Of a DNA stretch of 64,000 bases, positions 34,464-43,024 are shown one piece after another. The translations under genes and the position numbers were made by a program. Numbering within the stretch: position 1 is the first letter of the stretch; every line of letters begins with the position of its first letter. The DNA is taken from positions 1 through 64,000 of the IMG/VR virus record IMGVR_UViG_3300017971_000272. One strand, written 5' to 3'. The DNA comes from a virus. The notes under the pieces were generated by a model. The model was not told the DNA's origin. It saw only the letters and a program-made list of their open reading frames with translations, and ran no database searches.

Positions 34464-36802
34464 ACTAAACCTTTTGCTTTATTATATAGTTCTGGAAATG
34501 CTGATTTTAAAACATATCTTCCATAACGATCTTTAACTACAGCGCCATTCTTAATCATCTTATCTAATGTGGGTTTAAATGTCTTATCTTTAATATTCCA
34601 AGATGCCTTTTTAATCTGATTTTCTGTGAGAGGTTTATTTGCTAATTCTATTTGTAATCTATTACTCTGTGCTTGTGCAAGAAACTTTTTATTATTCATC
34701 TCAACTAATGTTAATGGTCTTCCATCCTGTTTTATCATTTGAGATGTGCTTATCTTATTTTGCTTCCATAATTTATATCTACCTGGACCAAGTATTTCAA
34801 TCTGCTTTGATTTGGGTAAACTCTGTAACCATTTATCAGTTGTTTCAAATCGCTTGGTATCTAATTTAGTTTCTTTACCTTTTAACTGATCAAGCTTTCT
34901 CCCATACTTTCTCTCCAATCCAGCATCAGCAACTAATTGTTCATATGATTTAGTAATGGGAACTTTTATAGTACGACAATTATGAACTATACAATTCTCT
35001 GCAATATAAGTTTCATCTTCATCAACAGCAAGATTATATACTTGAATTTCCTTAACTTTTTTCTCTTCAATTGATAATATCTTAGAAACTTTCCAACAAG
35101 AAGGAGGATCAATATGGATAAAAGATTTCTTAAAGATCTTATTACGAAAGAACATTTTGATAGAGGAAAATCTATCCGAGAAATAGCCAGAAACCTCTCT
35201 GTTTCTCCTGATAAAATCTACTATTATTGTAAAAAATTTGGAATCAAATACCGATCTCAAAGAGAAGCTTCGAGTATTGCTCTGACTAAAACAAGAGCCA
35301 CAACTCCCCATCCAAGACTTGGCAAAACTAAAGAAACTTGTTCCGTTATCGCATCCCACAGCAAAAGAATGTCTGAAAATAATCCTTCTCAAAGAAAACA
35401 CATTAGAGAAAAAATGTCCAAATCGTTGAGTGAACATCTTAGAAATAATCCCACTAAATACGAAAATAAAATTATTGAATTTCTTGGAGATTATAGAAAT
35501 TATATCTTTCAATATCCCATTGGCATATACATTGCTGATTTTGCCTTTCCAAAACATAAAATTATTCTGGAAATTGATGGGAAAAGTCATATGAATCGGA
35601 ATCGAAAAAGACGTGATATCATAAGAGACAGGAGCCTCATCGATCTCGAATGGATAATCATTAGGTATCTTGAGCCTAAAAAGGGTAGAATCTTTCATGC
35701 TAAAAGAATCTTTCGTATACTGGAATACTTTATCCCCGACTTGAACATCTCCAAACGTCTTCCAGCCCCTAAAAAATGTGAGTATGGGGTGCTCATACGT
35801 TCCGCTCAATATCCTACCGGAATCCGTGTTAAAAATCCTGATCATCTTGTTTCTTATGGTTTTTGACATAGTAGAATAGACATATTTAAATTGACCAGTA
35901 TGCGTTAAAACTCTATCTCCGACTTTAACATCTTCTATTGGTATTTCTCCTTTACTGGTCAATATTTTAGTACCCTTAACCAATGCATTCCAATGGAATG
36001 GAGGACCTCCTGCTACTGGATATGGAATATTATGTCCTATAGGTTGATAATCTAATGTGTATTTACGGCCATGAAGACCTTGACATAATCTTGTTGTGCG
36101 TCTATCAAGAATAGCTACTATCTCCCATCCATTAAATATATCTTGATGTTCTTTGTATACTTGATCATTAGCTTGATTACTAACAGTCAATACAGATGTT
36201 CTAACAAGGGCTTCAGCTTGTCTTCTTGGGATATCTAATATACCTGGACGTCCTTTAGTTCCTTTGATTCTTGTAATGAGTTCTCCAACTGTTTCCCTCT
36301 GAATAATTCCTATTTGCATTTCTCTTGTTGCTTCTTGGAACATTCTCTTAACTGCATCACTGGTATTATCTTTTTGCTTTTTCCACCAATCCTTTACAAG
36401 TCCACCATCTATCAGAGTATTGTTAACAACAGAGTTCAATAAATTTTTAGATATCTTAACTGAAAATACATCCATCACAGTTGTATTTAATAAAGCTGCT
36501 GTGCGTTGATAATTATAATCAGCTATATCTTTTAAAGAGCTATTAGTTTCTTTACTGATTTCTTTATAGTGTTCACTTAATATTCTATCAACTTCTATCT
36601 GTAGTTTTTCAAGTCGTTGTTTTTTATACCGTGATGCTTTTGGAGCTGTTGGATCTATCCTTGCTGTTTTATCTATGATATCTTTTTCAGCATCTTTTAA
36701 TAGATCATAAACCTTTCTATTTAAATTAGCAGCAAGCCTTTCATTGATTATATGTTTAATCAATAACTCATCAGCCAATGTGACATTTACATTTATACTC
36801 AT
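34460..36802 (-). CDS. MuF/SPP1 gp7-type minor head protein, intein-split
   Basis: 780 aa precursor, 444 aa after splicing. The N-extein (1-272) has the MuF layout: helices, RQAEALVRTSVLTVSNQAN, GWEIVAILDRRTTRLCQGLH and ends PVAGGPPFHWN. The C-extein resumes CRTIKVPITKSYEQL. Together they form the conserved HWNCRT motif of the Mu gpF/SPP1 gp7 family. This protein binds the portal inside the head and affects DNA exit. The portal gene ends one base away (36802). Residues 273-608 are an intein holding an antisense endonuclease gene. The protein needs the intein frame to stay open. Confidence 0.9.
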   Translation of the reverse strand: MSINVNVTLADELLIKHIINERLAANLNRKVYDLLKDAEKDIIDKTARIDPTAPKASRYKKQRLEKLQIEVDRILSEHYKEISKETNSSLKDIADYNYQRTAALLNTTVMDVFSVKISKNLLNSVVNNTLIDGGLVKDWWKKQKDNTSDAVKRMFQEATREMQIGIIQRETVGELITRIKGTKGRPGILDIPRRQAEALVRTSVLTVSNQANDQVYKEHQDIFNGWEIVAILDRRTTRLCQGLHGRKYTLDYQPIGHNIPYPVAGGPPFHWNALVKGTKILTSKGEIPIEDVKVGDRVLTHTGQFKYVYSTMSKTIRNKMIRIFNTDSGRILSGTYEHPILTFFRGWKTFGDVQVGDKVFQYTKDSFSMKDSTLFRLKIPNDYPFEIDEAPVSYDITSFSIPIHMTFPINFQNNFMFWKGKISNVYANGILKDIISIISKKFNNFIFVFSGIISKMFTQRFGHFFSNVFSLRRIIFRHSFAVGCDNGTSFFSFAKSWMGSCGSCFSQSNTRSFSLRSVFDSKFFTIIVDFIRRNREVSGYFSDRFSSIKMFFRNKIFKKSFIHIDPPSCWKVSKILSIEEKKVKEIQVYNLAVDEDETYIAENCIVHNCRTIKVPITKSYEQLVADAGLERKYGRKLDQLKGKETKLDTKRFETTDKWLQSLPKSKQIEILGPGRYKLWKQNKISTSQMIKQDGRPLTLVEMNNKKFLAQAQSNRLQIELANKPLTENQIKKASWNIKDKTFKPTLDKMIKNGAVVKDRYGRYVLKSAFPELYNKAKGLV
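34979..35986 (-). mobile_element. Ala1 intein with antisense endonuclease
   Basis: 336 residues (1008 bp). Begins ALVKGTKILTSKGEIP (block A, Ala at position 1), has block B GTYEHPILTF (T63, H66), WKTFGDVQVGDKV after it, block F QVYNLAVDEDETYIA and block G IVHN before extein Cys+1. Ala1 and Cys+1 fit the class of inteins in which Cys+1 attacks the N-terminal junction directly. Residues 41-291 are antisense to the endonuclease; removing the middle would leave a normal mini-intein of about 135 residues. Confidence 0.9.
35114..35866 (+). CDS. EDxHD (Vsr-like) homing endonuclease
   Basis: 250 aa, encoded on the strand opposite to the intein that contains it. Its own AAGGAGG lies before ATG. Layout: HTH (SIREIARNLSVSPDKIYYYC, 20-39), NUMOD-like segment (83-109), then nuclease E117, D142 (IADFAFP), E153-D155 (LEIDGKSH), H159, D168 (RRD). 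This is the Vsr-like EDxHD fold of phage homing endonucleases. The C-terminal 20-30 residues overlap intein block B. Codons are aligned with the antisense intein frame, and there is no TTA, CTA or TCA codon. It probably cuts intein-less MuF genes. Confidence 0.9.
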   Translation: MDKRFLKDLITKEHFDRGKSIREIARNLSVSPDKIYYYCKKFGIKYRSQREASSIALTKTRATTPHPRLGKTKETCSVIASHSKRMSENNPSQRKHIREKMSKSLSEHLRNNPTKYENKIIEFLGDYRNYIFQYPIGIYIADFAFPKHKIILEIDGKSHMNRNRKRRDIIRDRSLIDLEWIIIRYLEPKKGRIFHAKRIFRILEYFIPDLNISKRLPAPKKCEYGVLIRSAQYPTGIRVKNPDHLVSYGF

Positions 36803-38277
36803 TATTCTTCCTCATTAAGAATATCTTCAGGAACATCTTCCTCATCAGGCAATATAGTTTCTTCCTGTTCTTTAAATCTTGTATCAGCATCACTTTCTAT
36901 CAGTTCTTTCTCTTCTTCAATTGTGCGGTTATCTGGAAGCACTTCACCTTCTTTAAGTGAATATAGGAAAGTATCTTGACTTATCTCACCTGCCTGTAAT
37001 GTTTTTAATAATTCTGATATCATTTGAGGACTCATAGACTTATCAATAAAATCAGAGTTCATTTCCACAGAGGCTTGTTGATCTTTTATCATTAACCAAT
37101 TAGAACAATATTCAAGCACTTTTACCATTCCTTGGCTTATGCTCTGTGTGATATCTACTAATGTAGCTGTTTCTCCGCTTGTTCTTATTTTTAATGTCTC
37201 TGCTGCTTCTGCTGCTTTCTTTTGTTCTTCAAGGAGCCTTGCTCCTAATACAGCCATTTTCCTTTCCATGTTTTCCATCTCATTGGAGATGGCTCCCATA
37301 CCTTGACCTGTAAACTCGAGCATTCCTACCTTAGCATTACTATCTTTATTTCTAATTGATTTTCCAGGACCAACAGCTATCTTTTTACCTTCTTGGAAAC
37401 CTAAAAGATAAATAGTAGGTAATGCACAGTAATGAAGACCACTTCTATAATCTACATCAGTTCGCCAGTGAGCTATATTTAGAAACATAAGATCAAGCAA
37501 TGGAGGCTTATCAACATTCATTGTATTAGCATTAGGACCAAAACAAACAAATGGGATATAATTTAGTCTTTTTCCATTAATATTAGGATATGCTGTTAAC
37601 TTTCCAGGAACAACATCTACACGAACCCAAGCCTCTTCACTACTGCCTGTTTTGCTATCTAAAACAATTAGTTTCTTTTCCCATAGTTGTGTTACAAGAT
37701 ATCCATGTTCATCAAGATATAACTGTCTTACCCTCTCAACAGGTTCAAAACTATAAAGAGCATCATTACTTGGAATATATGCTGTTTCTTTTAATGTTAA
37801 ATAGGTAAGTTTAAGTTGACCATCAATTATACTTGTATTCCAATTTAATATCGATAAAGCATCATATTCAGAAAGAAATGGCATTTTAGTTTCTTGTGAA
37901 TAATCACAATATATACCATATCTACCATAAGCTAAAAGATTATATACAGTGTTTCTTATAACTGCATCAAATGTAAGTCCTTGCTGTGTAGACTGTTGGA
38001 GAAAAGGATTCATGCGTTCAGATACTTCTATAATCGGAGGCTTCCTCATTATAGCACCAGTAAAACCAGATACTGTTCTTGAAGTAGCACCATAAAAAGA
38101 ACCTCTACTGATATAAGTGAAATATTCTTCATCTTTTTGATCATCTAATTTAGGAACAAACCTTGTCCCCTTACTTTTCATTACTCGTTCGCCATCTATG
38201 ACATATGTCATATCTAACCAATCATCTTCTCTATCTTGATACTCATTATGGACATTATCCATAGTTAAATTTTCCAT
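36802..38277 (-). CDS. Portal protein (DUF4055-type)
   Basis: 491 aa. SFYGATSRTVSGFTGAIMRK and ISNEMENMERKMAVLGARLL, then KIRTSGETATLVDITQSIS, are characteristic of DUF4055 portals. The acidic C-terminus is usual. Forms the dodecameric DNA gate; precedes the minor head gene in the normal order. Confidence 0.9.
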   Translation of the reverse strand: MENLTMDNVHNEYQDREDDWLDMTYVIDGERVMKSKGTRFVPKLDDQKDEEYFTYISRGSFYGATSRTVSGFTGAIMRKPPIIEVSERMNPFLQQSTQQGLTFDAVIRNTVYNLLAYGRYGIYCDYSQETKMPFLSEYDALSILNWNTSIIDGQLKLTYLTLKETAYIPSNDALYSFEPVERVRQLYLDEHGYLVTQLWEKKLIVLDSKTGSSEEAWVRVDVVPGKLTAYPNINGKRLNYIPFVCFGPNANTMNVDKPPLLDLMFLNIAHWRTDVDYRSGLHYCALPTIYLLGFQEGKKIAVGPGKSIRNKDSNAKVGMLEFTGQGMGAISNEMENMERKMAVLGARLLEEQKKAAEAAETLKIRTSGETATLVDITQSISQGMVKVLEYCSNWLMIKDQQASVEMNSDFIDKSMSPQMISELLKTLQAGEISQDTFLYSLKEGEVLPDNRTIEEEKELIESDADTRFKEQEETILPDEEDVPEDILNEEE

Positions 38278-38300
38278 GAATCCCTTTCTCCTCTTATTTT

Positions 38301-38690
38301 TTAATCTTCATTGCTTATTGTGATAGTAACTCTGCCAGATGGAACACTAATGATTACATCTGGTGTATTATCTAATGGAATGTTAGGTGGTACTACATAA
38401 GTAACCATATTAGATTTTAAACCTGCCCCATCACTATTATATGCAGCAACTCTAAAATCATATGATACTCCATATTGAAGGTTTAAATCAGTATTCAATG
38501 GATACTTAACTACATTATCTATTTTCTTGCTGTAATTATCTTCATGACCTGTTCTTGTATAATAAATGATATATCCTATTATACTTTCTTGATTGCTTTC
38601 AGGAGGGTCCCAACAGAGATAAGCTGTAGCATTAGCATCATTCAGAAATAGAGCAACTACAAGAGCATTCACAATCATCAGCTTTTTCAT
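38301..38690 (-). CDS. Exported fibronectin type III protein
   Basis: 129 aa. A signal peptide (residues 1-23, MKKLMIVNALVVALFL..ANA) precedes one FN3 domain (LCWDPPESNQESIIGYIIYY; SYDFRVAAYNSDG). Ribosome site AAAGG before ATG. A secreted FN3 domain is odd in a head module; perhaps acts at the envelope, or decorates progeny. Its signal sequence overlaps a Cys-rich ORF in another frame. Confidence 0.75.
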   Translation of the reverse strand: MKKLMIVNALVVALFLNDANATAYLCWDPPESNQESIIGYIIYYTRTGHEDNYSKKIDNVVKYPLNTDLNLQYGVSYDFRVAAYNSDGAGLKSNMVTYVVPPNIPLDNTPDVIISVPSGRVTITISNED

Positions 38691-38781
38691 TATCTTTTCC
38701 TTTCTCTTTGCATTTACAATCAGTACATTTACATTTCTTTTTCGGCATCAACATTTCTTTTAATTGATTTAGTTTGTTCAT
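38638..38781 (-). CDS. Possible Cys-rich (metallothionein-like) peptide
   Basis: 47 aa in the frame between the two neighbours. Its last 31 residues have CKCTDCKC and CECSCSC, eight Cys in CxC patterns, as in metal thiolate peptides. The start is uncertain: ATG directly follows AAAGGAG, or two ATGs ten codons later. It overlaps the FN3 signal sequence, so chance Cys codons must be considered. Confidence 0.4.
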   Translation of the reverse strand: MNKLNQLKEMLMPKKKCKCTDCKCKEKGKDNEKADDCECSCSCSISE

Positions 38782-38923
38782 CTCCTTTTGTGGCAACTGA
38801 AAAAATCCCACTTTGTCCTCCTTTAAATTTAGTAGCAGCAGTGTAAATAAAATCCATCTTCCTTTCCAGTACATTTAGTTTATGCATAATATCATCTGCA
38901 TCAATACTCCGGCCATTATCCAC
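38729..38923 (-). CDS. Hypothetical coiled-coil protein, 64 aa
   Basis: GTG start after GGAGGTAATACA. Contains DDIMHKLNVLERKMDFI, a short amphipathic helix. Follows the patatin gene closely. No family. Confidence 0.55.
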   Translation of the reverse strand: MDNGRSIDADDIMHKLNVLERKMDFIYTAATKFKGGQSGIFSVATKGDEQTKSIKRNVDAEKEM

Positions 38924-38927
38924 TGTA

Positions 38928-39842
38928 TTACCTCCATACTCTCTTATATCGTTCGAAGTTCCATTTATTCAAAAACAACTCAGCAGCCTTTCTTCCAGAA
39001 TTGTACAGCATACATATTCTATCAGGTTTAATATCAAATTCAGTTGTGCCTACATCATATGTATCTATTTCTATTGTTCTTGCCCAATCATTGGACCCAA
39101 TATCTTTATCGATAGATGCCTCAAACATTGTATTTAATATAGCCAATCCAAAGGTTACAGGACCATCTATTTGATTAGGCTTACCATTACCATTACCAAC
39201 AAGCCTAAAACCAAATGTCGGCCATCTTGGAGATTGTGGAGAATCAAATAACCATACTGGATAATTGCTTGCTATTGCTCCATCAACTATATAGTTATCA
39301 TTTATAATGACAGGTTCAAAGAAATAGGGAATAGACATGGACATTCTTACAGCCTTAGCAACTGATAATTTATCAGGTTGTATTCCATAATAAACACTAT
39401 CTTGTGGCAATATCACTCTTCTTTGTGCTGTTATATCAGTTGCTATGCACTGGAATCTGTAATCCTCCCCATTCTTTAAATCAGCAAATGTATGTATTCC
39501 CTTATCTGCTAACTTATCTTTTATCCATTGCTCAAAGAACTCTCCTTCATATATCCCCTTATCAAATACTAAACTAACAAATGGTCCTATCAATGGGAGC
39601 TTATCCATAGTAGACTTATCTCTGAACTCATCATATGGTATGTTACAGATTATATCACTGAGTTCTTTGCCTGAATATCCAGATGCTAAAAGAGATGCTA
39701 TGATAGCTCCAGCAGAAGTGCCAGCTACATTATTAAAATAATATCCCCTGCTTTCCAGATAATGAACAGCACCAGTAAAAGCTATTCCTCTAACTCCACC
39801 ACCTTCAAATACAGCATCACATTTTTTATTTTGGATTTTCAT
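38928..39842 (-). CDS. Patatin-like phospholipase
   Basis: 304 aa. Oxyanion loop GGGVRGIAFTGAVHYL (residue 15 on), nucleophile elbow GTSAG (Ser about 43), and the Asp of the dyad in DGAIASNYP (about 188). A lipid acyl hydrolase of the patatin/ExoU-type fold. In phages it might help envelope lysis or release of membrane-bound progeny. It has no signal peptide. All motifs intact. Confidence 0.88.
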   Translation of the reverse strand: MKIQNKKCDAVFEGGGVRGIAFTGAVHYLESRGYYFNNVAGTSAGAIIASLLASGYSGKELSDIICNIPYDEFRDKSTMDKLPLIGPFVSLVFDKGIYEGEFFEQWIKDKLADKGIHTFADLKNGEDYRFQCIATDITAQRRVILPQDSVYYGIQPDKLSVAKAVRMSMSIPYFFEPVIINDNYIVDGAIASNYPVWLFDSPQSPRWPTFGFRLVGNGNGKPNQIDGPVTFGLAILNTMFEASIDKDIGSNDWARTIEIDTYDVGTTEFDIKPDRICMLYNSGRKAAELFLNKWNFERYKRVWR

Positions 39843-39856
39843 ATCACACCTAACTT

Positions 39857-40105
39857 TTAATCTATTTCAATATATTTTCTACCATCAGATAATAGCAGAG
39901 TGTTTAAAGCAATATATGGATCTTCAAAATCATTATCACATTTTAATTTTATAATAGTATCATCAGATAAATCTTTTATGTACTCTTTTAATTGCTTAAT
40001 GCACTTAATCTTAGTAGGTGTGATTGCCTTGTTATCTATACTCTGTACAGCATTACACATGAGATTCATCATATCTTTTGGATCTTTGATACCTGTAGCT
40101 ACCAT
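39857..40105 (-). CDS. Hypothetical protein, 82 aa
   Basis: Start chosen at ATG after AGGAATATAAAA; a TTG 19 codons upstream would lengthen it. Helical; no family recognised. Confidence 0.5.
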   Translation of the reverse strand: MVATGIKDPKDMMNLMCNAVQSIDNKAITPTKIKCIKQLKEYIKDLSDDTIIKLKCDNDFEDPYIALNTLLLSDGRKYIEID

Positions 40106-40170
40106 TTTTATATTCCTCATTGTTTGTATTTTGATGTTAAGGGATCTTTTGTATTTTTTCAATTAATAAA

Positions 40171-40338
40171 TTATTTGTCTTTTCTTATTATGTCAAAGTA
40201 ACTAAAAAAGTCTTTTAATCTTAGCTCTAATAGCTCCATAAAAAATATCATATGATTTAGTTTTATTTTAGTGCCTTTCTTTATAAGAATATCTTCTTTG
40301 ATGATGATATATAGTAATTGATCATTTTGTTTTTTCAT
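40171..40338 (-). CDS. Possible small protein, 55 aa
   Basis: MKKQNDQLLYIIIKEDILI and so on, basic ends with a Leu-rich middle. No good ribosome site. It fills the gap between two genes in the dense block. Confidence 0.4.
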   Translation of the reverse strand: MKKQNDQLLYIIIKEDILIKKGTKIKLNHMIFFMELLELRLKDFFSYFDIIRKDK

Positions 40339-40373
40339 ATTCAGTCCAGTAGTTGAGATCAGGTTGAGGTATA

Positions 40374-40715
40374 TTAATCATCTATATCTACAAAATTACT
40401 ATGTACAGTTCCACATTCACAACATACATATCCTTCCTCTGTCATGTATCCAACAAAAGCTCCACAATTACATCTATATATTATATCTCCTGCTTTTGGA
40501 AGAAATGGATATGTAAAAAATCCTTTATATGATTTACATTCGGGACATTCAAATATTAATGGATACTCTATATCTCTATTTGGATCTTCAATAAATACTG
40601 AGGCAGTCCATTTATGTTGACAATGTTGACAATGTACTTCACCAATCACATTCTTACTACTTTTGTAATCTTCAATGTATCTTACATTATTAGGTTCCAT
40701 ACACTTTTTGCTCAT
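40374..40715 (-). CDS. Double zinc-ribbon protein, 113 aa
   Basis: Three CxxC pairs (HCQHC, ECPEC, CCEC) plus YRCNCG. The start at 40715 lies within the terminase end. Probably a nucleic-acid-binding zinc ribbon; no specific family. Confidence 0.6.
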   Translation of the reverse strand: MSKKCMEPNNVRYIEDYKSSKNVIGEVHCQHCQHKWTASVFIEDPNRDIEYPLIFECPECKSYKGFFTYPFLPKAGDIIYRCNCGAFVGYMTEEGYVCCECGTVHSNFVDIDD

Positions 40716-42036
40716 AACTATCCTCACTTACAATTGGGAATTCTTCATGACAGTAATATCCAATAGCATCAGTTAAATGTGTTAATTCTAAATCTGACTT
40801 ATCAATTTCACCTGCTGATCCCTCAAGTACTTTAACACCTTCAAAGTCCTTCACTGTTCTTGGGGCCTTTGTTGGATCAATTAACAATCTAACTGTCTTA
40901 TCTAAAGAACATAATCTTGAATTCAATGCATTCACTCTATCTCTTACAGGAGGATTGCCTGGACTTACATTTAGTCTAAATCTGTTGAATCCAAAACGTG
41001 ATCCTAATTTCTGATGTATTAAATCCCAATCAGATCCAAGAACACTTGCTGATCCACCATGTCCTCCTGTAGCATCACCATAAGCATATATTTTACCCTG
41101 ATGCCCTCCCCAATCTTGAATAATCCTATCGCATACAAGTAATGTATTACTATGCTTTGGAATATACACTTCTCCTATCACACAAGTAATAGAATCATTA
41201 TAACTATCCTCCATTGGGAACTCTTGACATATTATAGCTACTCCTGGAGATACATTAAAGTCAAAACAAAGTATCAAATCCCCATTAGGATCATAATCAA
41301 CTCTTTCTAAGTTATATCTTTCATCATAAGCATGATATAGTCTGCCAGCAAATAAAACAAAAGAACCCTCCATTTCTTGCTGATAAATTAATGGATCTAA
41401 AGTATGTTTATAATGTTTTATTTGTTCTTCTGATAATATTTCGGAAGATTTCCAAGTGAATCTTCCCCATAAATTTAATGGATCACTTTCTGCAGCTTTC
41501 CATAAATCATAATAATGATTTCTTCCTTCAGGGACCCCTATGAAATCACAAGTGCCATTCCTATCAGCTAATGCTGGCATTACATGCTCTTGCCATACCT
41601 TAGACTTCATATTAGCGTATTCATCAAGCACTATATGATCCCAAGGGGACCCTTCTATGCGTTGAGGTTTATCCATACCATGTAGCCATATCTCAGGCCC
41701 ATGTAATAGCTTTATAAACAAAGCCTGTTCAGATATTTTTTTTATTAGTTTGGGATTAATGATTTGTTTTAAATCATCCCAATAAATACGTTTCACTTGA
41801 TCTCTTGTTGGAGCGCATATGCCAACTTTATAATCAAGTACTCTTCTTCCTGCCTTACTAATACCTCTAATGGCTTTTAATACAGCTTTCCTTTTACCTG
41901 CCAGCTCAGTTTTTCCTGATCTTCTTCCTGAGGGAATTATGTTAAATCTATAAGGAGAGGTCCAGTATTCCGCCTGTACTGGATGATGCCTTAATGGATA
42001 CATTCTTTCAGTCACAATATCTGAACCTAACATCAT
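40690..42036 (-). CDS. terL: Terminase large subunit
   Basis: 448 aa. Walker A PSGRRSGKTELAG (about 36-48), Walker B DHIVLDEYANM (about 130), nuclease first Asp in LILCFDFNVSPG (about 260). Cuts concatemers and pumps DNA through the portal. The usual order small terminase, then large, is interrupted here by about 3.7 kb of small genes. Confidence 0.93.
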   Translation of the reverse strand: MMLGSDIVTERMYPLRHHPVQAEYWTSPYRFNIIPSGRRSGKTELAGKRKAVLKAIRGISKAGRRVLDYKVGICAPTRDQVKRIYWDDLKQIINPKLIKKISEQALFIKLLHGPEIWLHGMDKPQRIEGSPWDHIVLDEYANMKSKVWQEHVMPALADRNGTCDFIGVPEGRNHYYDLWKAAESDPLNLWGRFTWKSSEILSEEQIKHYKHTLDPLIYQQEMEGSFVLFAGRLYHAYDERYNLERVDYDPNGDLILCFDFNVSPGVAIICQEFPMEDSYNDSITCVIGEVYIPKHSNTLLVCDRIIQDWGGHQGKIYAYGDATGGHGGSASVLGSDWDLIHQKLGSRFGFNRFRLNVSPGNPPVRDRVNALNSRLCSLDKTVRLLIDPTKAPRTVKDFEGVKVLEGSAGEIDKSDLELTHLTDAIGYYCHEEFPIVSEDSYEQKVYGT

Positions 42037-42039
42037 ATA

Positions 42040-42645
42040 TTATCTATTCTCCTTATTCACTGCCTCTGTGTTAAAATAAAATAACATAGTATCCTTATCT
42101 TCCATCTCACCTGTTTCTACATTCTGTGTTTGCATTATTTGATTTTCAAATAACAATATGTTTTCTTGAGATAGTTCTTTTAAACAATGAGCTACTATAC
42201 CATCATTGGAATGATGCTCTATTACTTGCTTTACATTATCTTCTGTCAGTTTAACAGTTGGATTACCTTTGAATAAAGATGTTATTCTTTTCTTAGTATC
42301 ATCTATTTTTACATTCCTTTTAAATTCTTCTACCTGCTGCATGTTGTTTTGGAATCTGTCTTGTTTGTCTTGTTGATCGTTATTATCTTGATTAGATTGT
42401 TGTGGCTGCTGTGGAGTTTGATTTTGGGATAGCATAGCATCAAACTGATCCTGCACTGTTTTTTTATACATATCTAATCTATATTGCTGTAACTTTTCAT
42501 TAGCTATCAGTATCTCATTAGATATTTCATTTGCTCTAACTGATAGATCCGTCATGGACATAGATCTATTATTTCTATTCTTATACAGTTCTTTTAACTT
42601 ATTTACCTGTTCTCTTATATAGTCCATTTGTTTTTCCTTTGTCAC
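42040..42645 (-). CDS. Gln-rich coiled-coil protein, 201 aa
   Basis: Coiled coil over 1-70, a Gln/Asn/Asp-rich linker (TPQQPQQSNQDNNDQQ), then a second helical domain. Directly upstream of the large terminase, perhaps part of packaging. No family recognised. Confidence 0.6.
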   Translation of the reverse strand: MTKEKQMDYIREQVNKLKELYKNRNNRSMSMTDLSVRANEISNEILIANEKLQQYRLDMYKKTVQDQFDAMLSQNQTPQQPQQSNQDNNDQQDKQDRFQNNMQQVEEFKRNVKIDDTKKRITSLFKGNPTVKLTEDNVKQVIEHHSNDGIVAHCLKELSQENILLFENQIMQTQNVETGEMEDKDTMLFYFNTEAVNKENR

Positions 42646-42824
42646 TCATTATTGGTTACAGTTGTTTCATATGTGCTACATTCTCCATCTAAGTTAACAG
42701 TAACTTGTTTAAACTGGCATGTTCCCGAATAGGAATCATTAAATCTACAGTCGCGTGCTTTACATATTAATATAGTTCTTGTAGTGACAGCATTTATCTG
42801 ATTCTTCCATATATAATCTGACAA
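42642..42824 (-). CDS. Small Cys-rich protein (DUF1540-like), 60 aa
   Basis: ICKARDCRFNDSYSGTCQFK and DGECSTYE are like DUF1540 (CxxxxC, C, C spacing). A TTG start after AAGGAGAAAAACA is most likely; an earlier in-frame start at 42893 lacks a site. Confidence 0.55.
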   Translation of the reverse strand: MSDYIWKNQINAVTTRTILICKARDCRFNDSYSGTCQFKQVTVNLDGECSTYETTVTNNE

Positions 42825-42855
42825 TGTTTTTCTCCTTGGATTAGTTAATATATTA

Positions 42856-43020
42856 CTAATGATCATGGGATATATGATCATTAGTATTCTCATTAAAGGT
42901 TTCTTCTATCATTTCTTGCACACATTGATCACATATATCAGGTCTTCCATAATAAGTGGTATATGCTACAGTTTTTTCTTTCTTACAAAGCAAACACATA
43001 ATAGTTGAAACCATTTTCAT
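42856..43020 (-). CDS. Small zinc-finger protein, 54 aa
   Basis: CLLCKKEKTVAYTTYY and DICDQC give two CxxC knuckles. ATG at 43020, in the gap between two genes. Probably nucleic-acid binding. Confidence 0.55.
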   Translation of the reverse strand: MKMVSTIMCLLCKKEKTVAYTTYYGRPDICDQCVQEMIEETFNENTNDHISHDH

Positions 43021-43024
43021 AATT

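Noticed and set aside
34460-36802. Treating the central intein part as an ordinary intein endonuclease domain
   Set aside because: The minus-strand translation of this part has no nuclease motif and is hydrophobic filler, while the plus strand has an intact HTH-NUMOD-EDxHD protein with its own ribosome site.
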